Below, piece after piece: positions 44,104 through 52,322 of a stretch of 64,000 nt of DNA. The position numbers and the translations under genes were made by a program. Below the pieces are notes generated by a model. It had not been told where the DNA came from. It did no database searches and worked only from the letters and a program-made list of their open reading frames with translations. Origin of the DNA: Myxococcales bacterium (GTDB lineage Bacteria; Myxococcota_A; Polyangia; Palsa-1104); NCBI GenBank assembly GCA_003170275.1, contig PNAM01000072.1, forward strand, positions 15,777 to 79,776, in the 5' to 3' direction. Within the stretch, counting starts at the first letter, position 1. Every line of letters starts with the position of its first letter.

Positions 44104-44469
44104 CTACGCGGCCTTCTTCTTGCCGCGCTTCTCGCTGGTGCGCAGCATGTCCAACAGCTTCGAGGGCGACAGCGCCTTGAGCTTGGTCACGTACGGCGCA
44201 TCCTTGGCGCGGCCCGCCGCCTTGGCGGCCGCCTCGGCCAGCTTCTCCACCGAGCCGAACTTCTCCTTGATCTCGCTGCCCACTTCGAACAGCCGGATCA
44301 GCTTCTTGTTCGACGCCGCCAAAAGCTTGGCCTTGAGCTCGTCCTTGTCGCCTTCGGCCTTCGAGCTCGGGGCGATGGTCCCGAGCAGACCGAGCACGCG
44401 GTCCACCAGCTTCTCCTTCGAGCCGAACTCATCCTTCTGGCGGGCGAGCGGCGTCTTCTTGGCACTCAT
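44104..44469 (-). CDS. Lys/Ala-rich helical protein upstream of the vertex genes
   Basis: A 121-residue, mostly alpha-helical, strongly basic protein (PLARQKDEFGSKEKLVDRVLGLL; KAAGRAKDAPYVTKLKAL; terminal KRGKKKAA). The start at 44469 has an AAGGAG ribosome site. No family is recognised. It sits 7 bases before the first vertex-protein gene, so it is probably coexpressed with them. Possible roles are a shell-binding or nucleation factor or a nucleic-acid-binding protein; neither can be shown from sequence. Confidence 0.65.
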   Translation of the reverse strand: MSAKKTPLARQKDEFGSKEKLVDRVLGLLGTIAPSSKAEGDKDELKAKLLAASNKKLIRLFEVGSEIKEKFGSVEKLAEAAAKAAGRAKDAPYVTKLKALSPSKLLDMLRTSEKRGKKKAA

Positions 44470-44497
44470 GGGTCCTTCTCCTTCGTACGTTTTGGAA

Positions 44498-45535
44498 CTA
44501 GGGCGTGGGCGGGGGCGTAGGCATGCCGCCCAATCCACCACCGAGGCTGCCGCGCAAGCTGGCCAGCAACCCCTTCACTCGATTGATCAGGTCGTCGACC
44601 TGCACCTGATTGAAACTCACGGCCACATGGAAGGTCGACGCCTTCGACTCGGCCTTCACGTTGTCGAGAAAGCTGTTCAGGCCCGCCATCATGAACTGCG
44701 GGCTCTTGCGCGCGTCGGTGATCTGCCCGGTCACCTTGTTGGTGAGCTCGACGGCGTCGGCGTCCGACCCGACGTCGACGTTGACGTCCGCGGCGATGCC
44801 CGCGGCGAAGTCGATCGAGCCGAAGATGTCCTTCATCGAGCCCGCCGCCGACAGGTGCGGATCGTTCTTGAGCTGATCGCGGGTGGTCTGCGGCACCAGG
44901 CCGGCGCCCCACAACCCGTCGTTCATGCGCACGCGCTTGAGCAGCGCCATCAGCGGCTCGTTGTCCTTGGCGCTCGGGCCCGCTTCCTTCTTGCCGGCGG
45001 CCAGGTCGATCACCTTCTTGATCCACTCCTTACCGCCGAGCACCACCGTCTTGGCGTCGAGGAAGGTGGCGAACGCCTGCCCCTGCTTGGTCGAGGTGTA
45101 GAGCTTGTGGCCGTTGTAGTCGCTGACCGCCATATCCTGGCTGTCCTTCTTGGCCTGCTCCTTGGCGCACTCCACCAGCTTGGCCTCGTTGAACGTGCCG
45201 CGCAGGACGGCGGCGAATTCCTTGGTCTCGCTCATGGTCTGCGGGAAGGCCACGAAGATCGAATCGATCTGCTTGAACGGGTCGAGCGCGCACTTCTGCA
45301 CGAACTCGTCGTAGTCCTTCTTGGTGGTCGCGTCCCCGTCGCGCAGGTCGATCAGCCGGCGCCACATCGCGGTGTTGCGCATGCGCGACATGTTGGCCAT
45401 GAAGACCACGTCGGTCTCCTTGGGGACCAACTGCATGTCCTCCTTGGCCGCGCCGGAGCCCGCCGTCGGCGAGCAACTCGAGCAGCCCGACATGGCGGCC
45501 AGGGATCCGATCAAAACCAGGTGAAACGCGCGCAT
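44498..45535 (-). CDS. lipoprotein heading the vertex-protein operon
   Basis: A 345-residue lipoprotein with lipobox MSGC near residue 18 and a Pro-rich end (GGMPTPPPTP). The mature part looks like a DUF-type fold with repeated alternating segments (ETDVVFMANMSRMRNTAMW; DSIFVAFPQTMSETKEFAAVLRG; GHKLYTSTKQGQAFATFLDAKTVVLGG). These resemble myxobacterial proteins of unknown function. It is 28 bases upstream of the Lys/Ala-rich protein and probably cotranscribed. On the minus strand TATAAA (45570-45565) is a likely -10 box. Confidence 0.65.
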   Translation of the reverse strand: MRAFHLVLIGSLAAMSGCSSCSPTAGSGAAKEDMQLVPKETDVVFMANMSRMRNTAMWRRLIDLRDGDATTKKDYDEFVQKCALDPFKQIDSIFVAFPQTMSETKEFAAVLRGTFNEAKLVECAKEQAKKDSQDMAVSDYNGHKLYTSTKQGQAFATFLDAKTVVLGGKEWIKKVIDLAAGKKEAGPSAKDNEPLMALLKRVRMNDGLWGAGLVPQTTRDQLKNDPHLSAAGSMKDIFGSIDFAAGIAADVNVDVGSDADAVELTNKVTGQITDARKSPQFMMAGLNSFLDNVKAESKASTFHVAVSFNQVQVDDLINRVKGLLASLRGSLGGGLGGMPTPPPTP

Positions 45536-45564
45536 GACGACGGACCTCTTCGAAGAATCCGTGG

Positions 45565-45570
45565 TTTATA
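45565..45570 (-). promoter_or_regulatory. -10 box of the lipoprotein/vertex-protein operon
   Basis: TATAAA on the minus strand lies about 29 bases before the start at 45535, with a GAAGAGG ribosome site between. This would drive the lipoprotein, the basic protein and the four vertex genes. Confidence 0.45.
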
Positions 45571-45616
45571 GAAATTGGCGCTCGTCGTGTCAAGCGTTGT
45601 GGTAGTTTCCGCGGCC

Positions 45617-46273
45617 GTGCCTTGGGCCACTCGACTTCTTCGCGGCGATCGCGTGTGGGTCAAGATCAACCCGCGGGGCGAGCCGGCGGCGGGCCCCGAT
45701 GGCCGCGTCGAGATTCGCTACAAGCAGGGCGGCAAGATCTATCGGGCCGGCTCGCGCAACCTCGAGGTGGATCCCAAGGCCGAGGCCATCTCGGACGGGG
45801 ACGCGTCTGGGCCGGGCGGCGACGCGCCTGCGGCGGCCAACGGCGAGCCGGCGGTTCCTTCGGGGGCGCTGCCCAAAGACGCGCTGATCGTCTACACCGA
45901 CGGCGCGTGCACCGGAAATCCGGGGCCGATGGGCGTCGGCGTCGTCATCCTCGACGGAAAAGAGCGCAAGGAAGTCTCGGAGTTCCTCGGCCACGGCACC
46001 AACAACATCGCCGAGCTGACCGCGATCGTGCGCGCGCTCGAGCTGTGCCCGCGCGATCGCACGGTGGTGGTGCACTCGGACTCCTCCTACGCGCTGGGGC
46101 TGCTCGGCAAGGCCTGGAAGGCGAAGGCGAACCAAGAGCTGGTGGCCAAGATGCGCGCGCTCGGCAAGGAGTTCCGCGACCTGCGCCTGGTGAAGGTGGC
46201 CGGCCACGCGGGCGTGAGCGAGAACGAACGCTGCGACGAGCTCGCGCGAATGGCCGTCGTCCGCGGGAAATAG
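45617..46273 (+). CDS. rnhA: ribonuclease HI with N-terminal extension
   Basis: A 218-residue protein. The C-terminal ~130 residues are RNase HI with all four catalytic acids: D95 (VYTDGACTGNPG), E133 (NNIAELTAI), D155 (VHSDSSYAL) and D207 (ERCDELA), plus H197 in the VAGHAGV loop. The enzyme removes RNA from RNA-DNA hybrids. An ~85-residue extension (KINPRGEPAAGPDGRVEIRYKQGGKIYRA plus linker) precedes it. GTG at 45617 was chosen; TAGTTT lies 8 bases upstream, consistent with a leaderless start. Confidence 0.92.
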   Translation: MPWATRLLRGDRVWVKINPRGEPAAGPDGRVEIRYKQGGKIYRAGSRNLEVDPKAEAISDGDASGPGGDAPAAANGEPAVPSGALPKDALIVYTDGACTGNPGPMGVGVVILDGKERKEVSEFLGHGTNNIAELTAIVRALELCPRDRTVVVHSDSSYALGLLGKAWKAKANQELVAKMRALGKEFRDLRLVKVAGHAGVSENERCDELARMAVVRGK

Positions 46274-47184
46274 TGCCGCGTCCCAAACCCGAGCTGGTGC
46301 TGGTCGGGGTGACCATCCTGTGGGCCTCGACGTTCGTGATCACCAAGGACGCGCTGCACGACGTGGCGCCGCTGCCGTTCCTCACCGTGCGCTTCGGCGG
46401 GGCGGCGTTGGTGATGCTGCTGGTGTACTGGCGGCGCTTTCCCGCGCCGGCGAAGCTGATGCGCGACGGGATCATCCTCGGGCTGATGAACGCGAGCGGC
46501 CTCTTGTTGCAGGTGTTCGGTCAGGCCTCGACGACCGCGTCGAAGTCGGCGTTCATCACCTCGCTCAACACGCCGCTCACGCCGCTCATCGGCCTCCTCT
46601 TGTACCGCACGCGCCCGACCCGCCCGCAGCTCGCCGCGGTGGCGATCGCGTCGGTGGGGCTGGCGCTGCTCACCTGGCCCGGCACCGGCGCGCGCTGGAA
46701 CGTGGGCGATCTGCTGACCGTCGGCTGCGCGATCCTCTACGCGCTCACCATCGTGCAGATCGCGCGGCGCTCGCCGGGCCACCACATCGGCGCGCTCACC
46801 GCCGTGCAAGTCGCCTCCGCCGCGCTGTTCTTCGGCGCGCTGTTCCTCGCCTCGCGGGCGCTGATCTCGTCGGTGCCGGCCCAGTCGATCGGCCGGCTGC
46901 CCGCGCTGCTGCAGCTCGAGGCGCGTCCGTTCGTGCTCTCGACGCGCGCGATCGGGGAGATGGCCTACATGGCGCTCGTATGTACCGTCGTGACCTTTAC
47001 CGCCCAGACCTGGGCCATGTCGAAGATGAGCGCCACGCACGCCGCGATCGTGTTCGCGCTCGAGCCGGTGTTCGCCACCGCGATGGCGCTGGGATGGGGC
47101 GGATCGTCCGAGTGGCCGGGCACGCGCGGCGCGTCGGGCGCCGGACTGGTGATGCTGGCCGTGGTCGTGTCTGAGATTTTATGA
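46273..47184 (+). CDS. EamA/DMT-family transporter
   Basis: A 303-residue ten-helix drug/metabolite transporter with two EamA repeats: the first starts LVLVGVTILWASTFVITKDAL, the second near DLLTVGCAILYALTIVQIA. The late SATHAAIVFALEPVFATAMALGWGG motif is characteristic. The substrate is unknown (amino acids or other small metabolites in relatives). The GTG start overlaps the rnhA stop by one base, and its stop overlaps the next gene (ATGA at 47181), making a coupled three-gene unit. Confidence 0.88.
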   Translation: MPRPKPELVLVGVTILWASTFVITKDALHDVAPLPFLTVRFGGAALVMLLVYWRRFPAPAKLMRDGIILGLMNASGLLLQVFGQASTTASKSAFITSLNTPLTPLIGLLLYRTRPTRPQLAAVAIASVGLALLTWPGTGARWNVGDLLTVGCAILYALTIVQIARRSPGHHIGALTAVQVASAALFFGALFLASRALISSVPAQSIGRLPALLQLEARPFVLSTRAIGEMAYMALVCTVVTFTAQTWAMSKMSATHAAIVFALEPVFATAMALGWGGSSEWPGTRGASGAGLVMLAVVVSEIL

Positions 47185-48095
47185 TGCCTCCCGTGCTCGC
47201 TCGCCTCGCGCTGCTCGCCGCCCTGGTTGTGCCGTCGCTGGCGCACGGCGGGCACGTCAAGTCGCGCGATCACACCACCGAGCGCAACGGCCTCAAGCTG
47301 GCGCTCTACGAGAAGTGGAAGACCGGCGAAGAGGGCAAGTGGAAGACCAACGGCAAGGTGGTCCTGCTGGTGCACGGCGCGACCTGGTCGAGCTACTGCA
47401 CGTTCGATACGCTGCCCGGCTACTCGCTCATGGACGCGCTGGCCGAGGACGGCTGGGACGTGTGGGCGGTCGATCTGCACAACTACGGCGCGTCGGGCAA
47501 GACCGACGCTGATTGGACCGAGGCCGCGTCGGCGGCCAACGATCTGGACACTGCGGCCGACTACATTCGCGCGTTGCGCTGGGTCGACAAGGTGGACGTG
47601 TTCGGCTACCAGTGGGGCGCGCAGGTAGCCGCGCTGTTCGCCGAGGCGCACGCCAACAAGGTCGCGCGCGTGGCGCTGTTCGGCATGCGCTACAAGCTCT
47701 ATGAGCCGACCAACGTGCCCAAGGAACCGTCGCGCAAGAACTCGTTCTCGTCGGCGTTGCTCAAGCCGGAGGACGGCGATCTCGATCCGGCGGTCGTCAA
47801 GCGGCGCGCCGAGGCCTGCTCGCTGCACGACGTGGCGTCGCCCAACGGGGCGCTCAAGGATCTCGGCAAGGGCTCGAGCGCCAACCCGAAGAAGCTGTCG
47901 ATGCCGGTGCTGCTGCTGCAGGGCGAGCGCGACACGGACGGCGAGGTGTTGTCGGACCGGCTCGACTACTTCAAGGCGCTCGGCACCAAGGCCAAGTGGT
48001 TCGTGGTGCTGGCGGGCCTGGGCCGCTATGCGCCGCTCGAGCGCGGCCACGCGCGGTTCGAGAAGGCCCTGCTCGACTTTCTCGACGCACCGTAG
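47181..48095 (+). CDS. alpha/beta-hydrolase-fold protein with lost catalytic residues
   Basis: A 304-residue exported protein (signal peptide to about residue 22). The hydrolase fold is clear: VLLVHGATWSS oxyanion region, GWDVWAVDLHNYGASG, the nucleophile elbow GYQWGAQVA, and the late LLLQGERDTDG. However, the elbow has Q144 where Ser should be, and the final His is replaced by R282 in GLGRYAPLE. With two of three triad residues gone it is unlikely to be a hydrolase and may be a binding protein or use another mechanism. It is coupled to the EamA transporter. Confidence 0.8.
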   Translation: MMPPVLARLALLAALVVPSLAHGGHVKSRDHTTERNGLKLALYEKWKTGEEGKWKTNGKVVLLVHGATWSSYCTFDTLPGYSLMDALAEDGWDVWAVDLHNYGASGKTDADWTEAASAANDLDTAADYIRALRWVDKVDVFGYQWGAQVAALFAEAHANKVARVALFGMRYKLYEPTNVPKEPSRKNSFSSALLKPEDGDLDPAVVKRRAEACSLHDVASPNGALKDLGKGSSANPKKLSMPVLLLQGERDTDGEVLSDRLDYFKALGTKAKWFVVLAGLGRYAPLERGHARFEKALLDFLDAP

Positions 48096-48107
48096 CTAAA
48101 TAGGCCC

Positions 48108-49169
48108 ATGCGGTACGCAGCAATCGTGGTGGCCGCGCTGTTGGCGGCGCCCGCACACGCGCACAACGGCGTGAACGTTTCGAATGCCGTGTTCACGAAT
48201 CCGGTTCCACCCACGGTGACGCCGAGCGACATGGGCGTCGAGCTGACGCCCTTCACCTTCCAGACCGCCGACCAGAGCATGACCGTCATGTGGCAGGACG
48301 GCGACAACGATCCGACCGGGCGCTTCTTCTTCTACTACCTCGATCACGCGCCCACGTTCCAGGTCTTGCCGGCGGACATCGAGACCATGGCCTCGCCGGT
48401 CAAGGCCACCGCCGCGGACACGGTCGCGGGGATGAACACGCCGGTGGCGATGTGGACCGGCTGCACCTGCTCCAACGACGCGGGCGTGGTGTGCCCCGAC
48501 GCGGGCGCGGTGCGCGATTGCCGCAACCAGTTCGACTGGGACACCAGCCAGATCGCCGCGGGCACCTACTGGTTGATCGCGGTGAACGACGACCCGCCGT
48601 ATCACGTGTACTCGATCGGGCTCGCGCCGGTGCGCATCGCGCATGGCGGGGCGAGCTTGCCGCCCGCGGCGATGATCCTGCGGCCGGACGGGTTCGGCTC
48701 GTTCGACAAGAGTTACCGCGTGCAGTGGTACACCGCGGGAAAAGCGCCGCTCAAGATCGATCTCGCGTTCGGGCTCGACGAGGAGGGGTCGGTGTTCGGG
48801 CCGGTGACCTCGCTGGCGAAGAACCTCACGCCGATCATGAACAGCGACGGCACGCAGGGCTACGACTGGGACGTCTCCGGGCTGGAGACGCTGAAGGTGT
48901 ACTTCCTGCGCGTCACCGTCACCGACGCGGACGGCATCACCAGTTACACCGATTCGCGCTTCGGCTTGTCGGTGTTCCACCCGGGGGTCGACGGCGGCGT
49001 GTTCACCACCGACGGCGGATCATCCCGCGATGGCGGCAACATCGTGATCCCGCAGCCCAAGTCGTGCAGCTGCGATCTGGGCTCGCGCTCGGGCGCGTCG
49101 ACGATGATCCCGTTCGCGCTGTTGATCCTCACGTTCTTCGTCGTGTCGCGCAGCCGCCGCCGCTCGTGA
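48108..49169 (+). CDS. surface protein with MYXO-CTERM-like C-terminus
   Basis: A 353-residue exported protein (signal peptide ending APAHAH). Beta-rich Ig-like regions contain a Cys cluster (WTGCTCSNDAGVVCPDAG...RDC). The C-terminus is CSCDL, a hydrophobic helix (STMIPFALLILTFFVVS) and a terminal SRSRRRS, as in MYXO-CTERM sorted surface proteins. Function is unknown, with likely outer-surface anchoring. Its 3' end overlaps the convergent mutM gene by 41 bases. Confidence 0.72.
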   Translation: MRYAAIVVAALLAAPAHAHNGVNVSNAVFTNPVPPTVTPSDMGVELTPFTFQTADQSMTVMWQDGDNDPTGRFFFYYLDHAPTFQVLPADIETMASPVKATAADTVAGMNTPVAMWTGCTCSNDAGVVCPDAGAVRDCRNQFDWDTSQIAAGTYWLIAVNDDPPYHVYSIGLAPVRIAHGGASLPPAAMILRPDGFGSFDKSYRVQWYTAGKAPLKIDLAFGLDEEGSVFGPVTSLAKNLTPIMNSDGTQGYDWDVSGLETLKVYFLRVTVTDADGITSYTDSRFGLSVFHPGVDGGVFTTDGGSSRDGGNIVIPQPKSCSCDLGSRSGASTMIPFALLILTFFVVSRSRRRS

Positions 49170-49986
49170 GCGCGGACCTCCGCTGACAGCGCGCGCAGAA
49201 CACGGTCGAGCGGCCGCCCTGGACGATCCGTTTCAGCGAGGCGCTACAGCGCGGACACGGCTCGCCGGCCCTGCCGTAGACCTTGAACGGATTGCGCGCG
49301 CCGGGCTCCTCGACGTAGGTGATCTCGGGACCGGCCTCGTCGCGCAAGGTGAATTCGATCGAGGCGAGGATGGCGCGCGCCAGCGATCGGACGGCCGCCG
49401 GATCACGCGCCAGCCGATCGGCGGCGAGCTGCGGATGGATGCGCGCGCGCCACAGCGCTTCGGCGGCCTGGATGTTGCCGACGCCGGCGAGCACCGACTG
49501 ATCCATCAGCGCCTCCTTGATGCTGCGGCGGGTGCGTGCGAGCGTGGCGCCGAGCACCCGCGCATCGATGCCGTCGACGAGCGGATCGGGGCCGAGCGCG
49601 TCCCAGGCGGCGAGCGGCTCGCCGTGCGGCGACGCCAGCAGCCGGCCGAACAGGCGCGGATCGAGGTAGCGCACCGAGCGCCGGCGCGTGTCGAAGCGCG
49701 CGCGTTCGTACTTTTGCGGCCCGTCGCTGCGATCGCGCAGCACCCACTTGCCGGTCATGCCCAGGTGCGAATGGAGGACCGCGCCGCCCGAGAGCGCGAG
49801 GCGGATCCACTTGCCGCGCCGCTCGAGCGTCTCGACGCGCTTGCCGGCGAGGAGCTTGGACAGCGCCTCGGGCGCGACCCCGCGCAGCACGCGCGAGCTC
49901 GGCAGCTCGACCCGCGTCAGGCGCTCGCCGGCGAGCCACGATCGCAAGTTGCGGGTGGCGATCTCGACCTCGGGTAGCTCCGGCAT
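49129..49986 (-). CDS. mutM: formamidopyrimidine-DNA glycosylase
   Basis: A 285-residue Fpg that excises 8-oxoguanine and FaPy lesions and nicks the abasic site. The catalytic Pro and Glu follow the initiator (MPELPEVE), the essential Lys is K59 (ERRGKWIRL), HLGMTGKW and the LAGVGNIQAAEALW helix-two-turn-helix are present. The C-terminal zinc finger has C244, C247, C264 and C267. The C-terminus is extended about 15 residues beyond the finger (TSGGGCATRRRT), which lies in the overlap with the convergent gene. Confidence 0.95.
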   Translation of the reverse strand: MPELPEVEIATRNLRSWLAGERLTRVELPSSRVLRGVAPEALSKLLAGKRVETLERRGKWIRLALSGGAVLHSHLGMTGKWVLRDRSDGPQKYERARFDTRRRSVRYLDPRLFGRLLASPHGEPLAAWDALGPDPLVDGIDARVLGATLARTRRSIKEALMDQSVLAGVGNIQAAEALWRARIHPQLAADRLARDPAAVRSLARAILASIEFTLRDEAGPEITYVEEPGARNPFKVYGRAGEPCPRCSASLKRIVQGGRSTVFCARCQRRSALTSGGGCATRRRT

Positions 49987-50018
49987 CGTCTCTCCCTAAG
50001 CGCAGTCCCGCGGATTTT

Positions 50019-50810
50019 CTAGAGCTTGCGGAGGGCGACCGAGCCGCCTTCGGTGGCCATCGTCAGAGAGCCGTGCGCGCCCGAGCCGATGGTGCCGCGG
50101 AACTTCGCGCTGCCGTCTCTTGTGGTGGGGCGCTCGACGGGCAGGTTGAAGTCGTTGCGGGCGCTGCCGCCTTCGGTCGCGCCCTCGACGTGGAGGTGGC
50201 TGTCGGCGGGCAGGCTGGCGCTGATGCTGCCGCCCTCGGTCTTGAGCACGTTGGCGCCGCGCAGCCGTCCGCTCAAGGTGATCGAGCCGCCGTCGGTGGT
50301 GGCGTCGACCGTACCGTCCACGTCGGTGACACCGATCGAGCCGCCGTCGGTGTGCAGCGTGATCGCGCCGCTCAGGTGGCTGGCGCGCACCGAGCCGCCC
50401 GAGGTGCGCGCGCGGGCACCGCCGGAGAAGCCGTCGACCCGCACCGCGCCGCCTTCGGTCTCCACGTCGACCTTGCAGTCCGGCGGCGCCTCGATGGTGA
50501 ACGCCACCGAGCGGTTCGACCGGCCGTCGCCGTGAAAGGTCACCGTCACCACGCCGCCTTGCTGCTCCACGCTCACCGCGAGCGCCAACGCCTCGTCGCG
50601 CGAGCCGGCTCGGCGCCGCGCCTCGACCTTGACCGCACCGGACGCGCCCGCCTGCACGTCGACCGAGCCGGCATCCGATCGCACGACCAGTCGCGGCGTG
50701 CCGTTCACCTTCAGCTCGTGCCGCGTGGTCTCGATCACCTCCGCGAACGCCGCCCGGTCACAACCGGCCCACAGCCCCACCGCGCTCAGTAACAGTGCGC
50801 TCGACCGCAT
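50019..50810 (-). CDS. DUF4097-like beta-helical lipoprotein
   Basis: A 263-residue protein with a lipoprotein signal (LWAGC near residue 17). Repeated ~20-residue turns such as GAVRVDGFSGGARARTSGGSV, GSIGVTDVDGTVDATTDGGSI and GSISASLPADSHLHVEGATEGGS predict a right-handed beta-helix of the DUF4097 adhesin-like type. Such proteins lie in the periplasm or outer membrane; the role is unknown. GAGGTGAG lies just before the start as ribosome site. Confidence 0.75.
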   Translation of the reverse strand: MRSSALLLSAVGLWAGCDRAAFAEVIETTRHELKVNGTPRLVVRSDAGSVDVQAGASGAVKVEARRRAGSRDEALALAVSVEQQGGVVTVTFHGDGRSNRSVAFTIEAPPDCKVDVETEGGAVRVDGFSGGARARTSGGSVRASHLSGAITLHTDGGSIGVTDVDGTVDATTDGGSITLSGRLRGANVLKTEGGSISASLPADSHLHVEGATEGGSARNDFNLPVERPTTRDGSAKFRGTIGSGAHGSLTMATEGGSVALRKL

Positions 50811-50854
50811 CGCTCACCTCCGTGTGCGACAGGGAACGACGCCAGCCGCCGCAT

Positions 50855-51328
50855 TTATTCCGCGGTGTTTTCGGCGAGCACCAGGCTGACCGCGCCCTTC
50901 TTCACCGCCAGCAGCACCTCGTAGCTCATGCCGTCGCCGGTCAGCGTGGTCTGCACGAACTGGTGGTCCTTGGCCAACGGAGCCAGACTCTTCATGTTCT
51001 TCTTGAAGGTCGCGCTCTGCAGCGACTTCAGCTCGACCACCTTGGCGGTCGGCTCGGGCGGCAGCGCCTCGATGAAGGTCTGGTCCGCGAACATGCACTC
51101 GGACGCCTGGCTGAACTCGGCCGCGTTGGCCGCCTTGGCGCGCTTGCCGCAATGGCCCGAGCCCGGCCCGATGCCCGCCTCGGTGAACGGAAAGCCCGAG
51201 GCCGCCTTGAGCTTGCTGGCGTCTTTTTGCCGCAAGGCGCCCAGCCATCCCTTTGCTGCATCCAGCGCATCCGCGCGCGCCGGCACCGCCCCCAGAAGCA
51301 TCATCGCGATCACCAGTGGTTGTTTCAT
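50855..51328 (-). CDS. small exported protein, unknown function
   Basis: A 157-residue exported protein with a signal peptide (VIAMMLLGAVPARA). Four mature-region features stand out: WLGALRQKDASKL near the start, a Cys pair (GHCGK, SECMF), a PEPTAKVVELKSL segment and a final beta hairpin (SYEVLLAVKKGAVSLVLA). The layout resembles SnoaL/NTF2-like lipoproteins of Myxococcota but no firm match can be claimed. The start at 51328 has a GAGGGAGGG site upstream, 14 bases after the deacetylase stop. Confidence 0.65.
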   Translation of the reverse strand: MKQPLVIAMMLLGAVPARADALDAAKGWLGALRQKDASKLKAASGFPFTEAGIGPGSGHCGKRAKAANAAEFSQASECMFADQTFIEALPPEPTAKVVELKSLQSATFKKNMKSLAPLAKDHQFVQTTLTGDGMSYEVLLAVKKGAVSLVLAENTAE

Positions 51329-51342
51329 GGCGCGTCCCTCCC

Positions 51343-52287
51343 TCAGTGTCCCGTGGTTCCCTCGCGTTGCACTTCCGCCGCGACGTCGCGCAGCGGCGCG
51401 AACCGAAAGTCGAGCGCCAACCGATCGAGCGTCGCCTCGAGCGCGCGCTTCTTGTGCGTCAGGGTCGCGCGCAGATCGTGCTGCTTGGCCACCAGCGACG
51501 AGGGGATGCCGTCCTCGTCGGCGCCAATCAGATCGATGCCGTGCAGCTCGAGGTTGAAGAACGATCGCCCGCGCAGCGATTCGAGCAGCCGCGATCGCAC
51601 CAGCGTCGGCGCGGTGAGCAGGTAGGTGCCGATGGTCGGCAGCCGGAAGCCCGGCGACACCGTGATCGGCAGCTCGACCAGCGTCGACTGCCCGCGCGAA
51701 AACGGCGAGTTGCCCGGCCGGTACGGCTCGACCGGCGCCATCAGCGCGCGCGGATCGCCGAGCACCGAGCGCGACTTCTTGCCCACCAGCGCCATCGCGC
51801 CCATCACGCCCGCCTTGGCCAGGTAGTACGGCCACGAGGGAAAGATCGACGAGTCGTAGCGATAGCCGCGCGCCATGAGCACGTCGAGCAGCGTGCGCGA
51901 GACGTCGTAGCCGGGCGCGCGAAAGCCGACCGGCGCCTCGCCCGCCACCTTCGCGATCACCTCGTGGGCGCGCCACACCTCGGCGTCGATGCGCTCGCGG
52001 TCGAGCCGCGCCATCTCGTACAGGTGGCTATAGCTGTGGTTGCCGAGCTCGTGGCCCCCGTGCGCGAGCTTTGCCAGCTGCGCGCGGCCCGACGGATCGC
52101 CCTCCACGTCGGAGCCGACCACGAAGAACGTCGCCTGGATGCCGCGCCGCTCGAACAGCTCGGCGAAGCGCGGCAGCGCGCGACGTAGGACCACGTCGGC
52201 GAGCGGGCCGGCCGGCGTGCCCAGCCCGTGGATGCCGTAGTAGCAGGAGAGCGGATCGAGATCGACGGAGACGGAGCACACACGCAC
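51343..52287 (-). CDS. polysaccharide deacetylase (NodB fold)
   Basis: A 314-residue carbohydrate esterase family 4-type protein. The catalytic base region is VSVDLDP near residue 6, with the metal ligands in HELGNHSYSH and a late AELPI/LELHG region. It probably removes N-acetyl groups from a cell-wall or exopolysaccharide chain. The start was taken as GTG at 52287; no ATG fits the frame, and TATGGT on the minus strand (52302-52297) lies 9 bases upstream. GTG 52281 is an alternative. No signal peptide is visible, so it may act on an inner-membrane-linked or cytoplasmic precursor. Confidence 0.85.
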   Translation of the reverse strand: MRVCSVSVDLDPLSCYYGIHGLGTPAGPLADVVLRRALPRFAELFERRGIQATFFVVGSDVEGDPSGRAQLAKLAHGGHELGNHSYSHLYEMARLDRERIDAEVWRAHEVIAKVAGEAPVGFRAPGYDVSRTLLDVLMARGYRYDSSIFPSWPYYLAKAGVMGAMALVGKKSRSVLGDPRALMAPVEPYRPGNSPFSRGQSTLVELPITVSPGFRLPTIGTYLLTAPTLVRSRLLESLRGRSFFNLELHGIDLIGADEDGIPSSLVAKQHDLRATLTHKKRALEATLDRLALDFRFAPLRDVAAEVQREGTTGH

Positions 52288-52322
52288 GACGGCGGGACCA
52301 TACCGCAGCGCCGTGCGCGACG

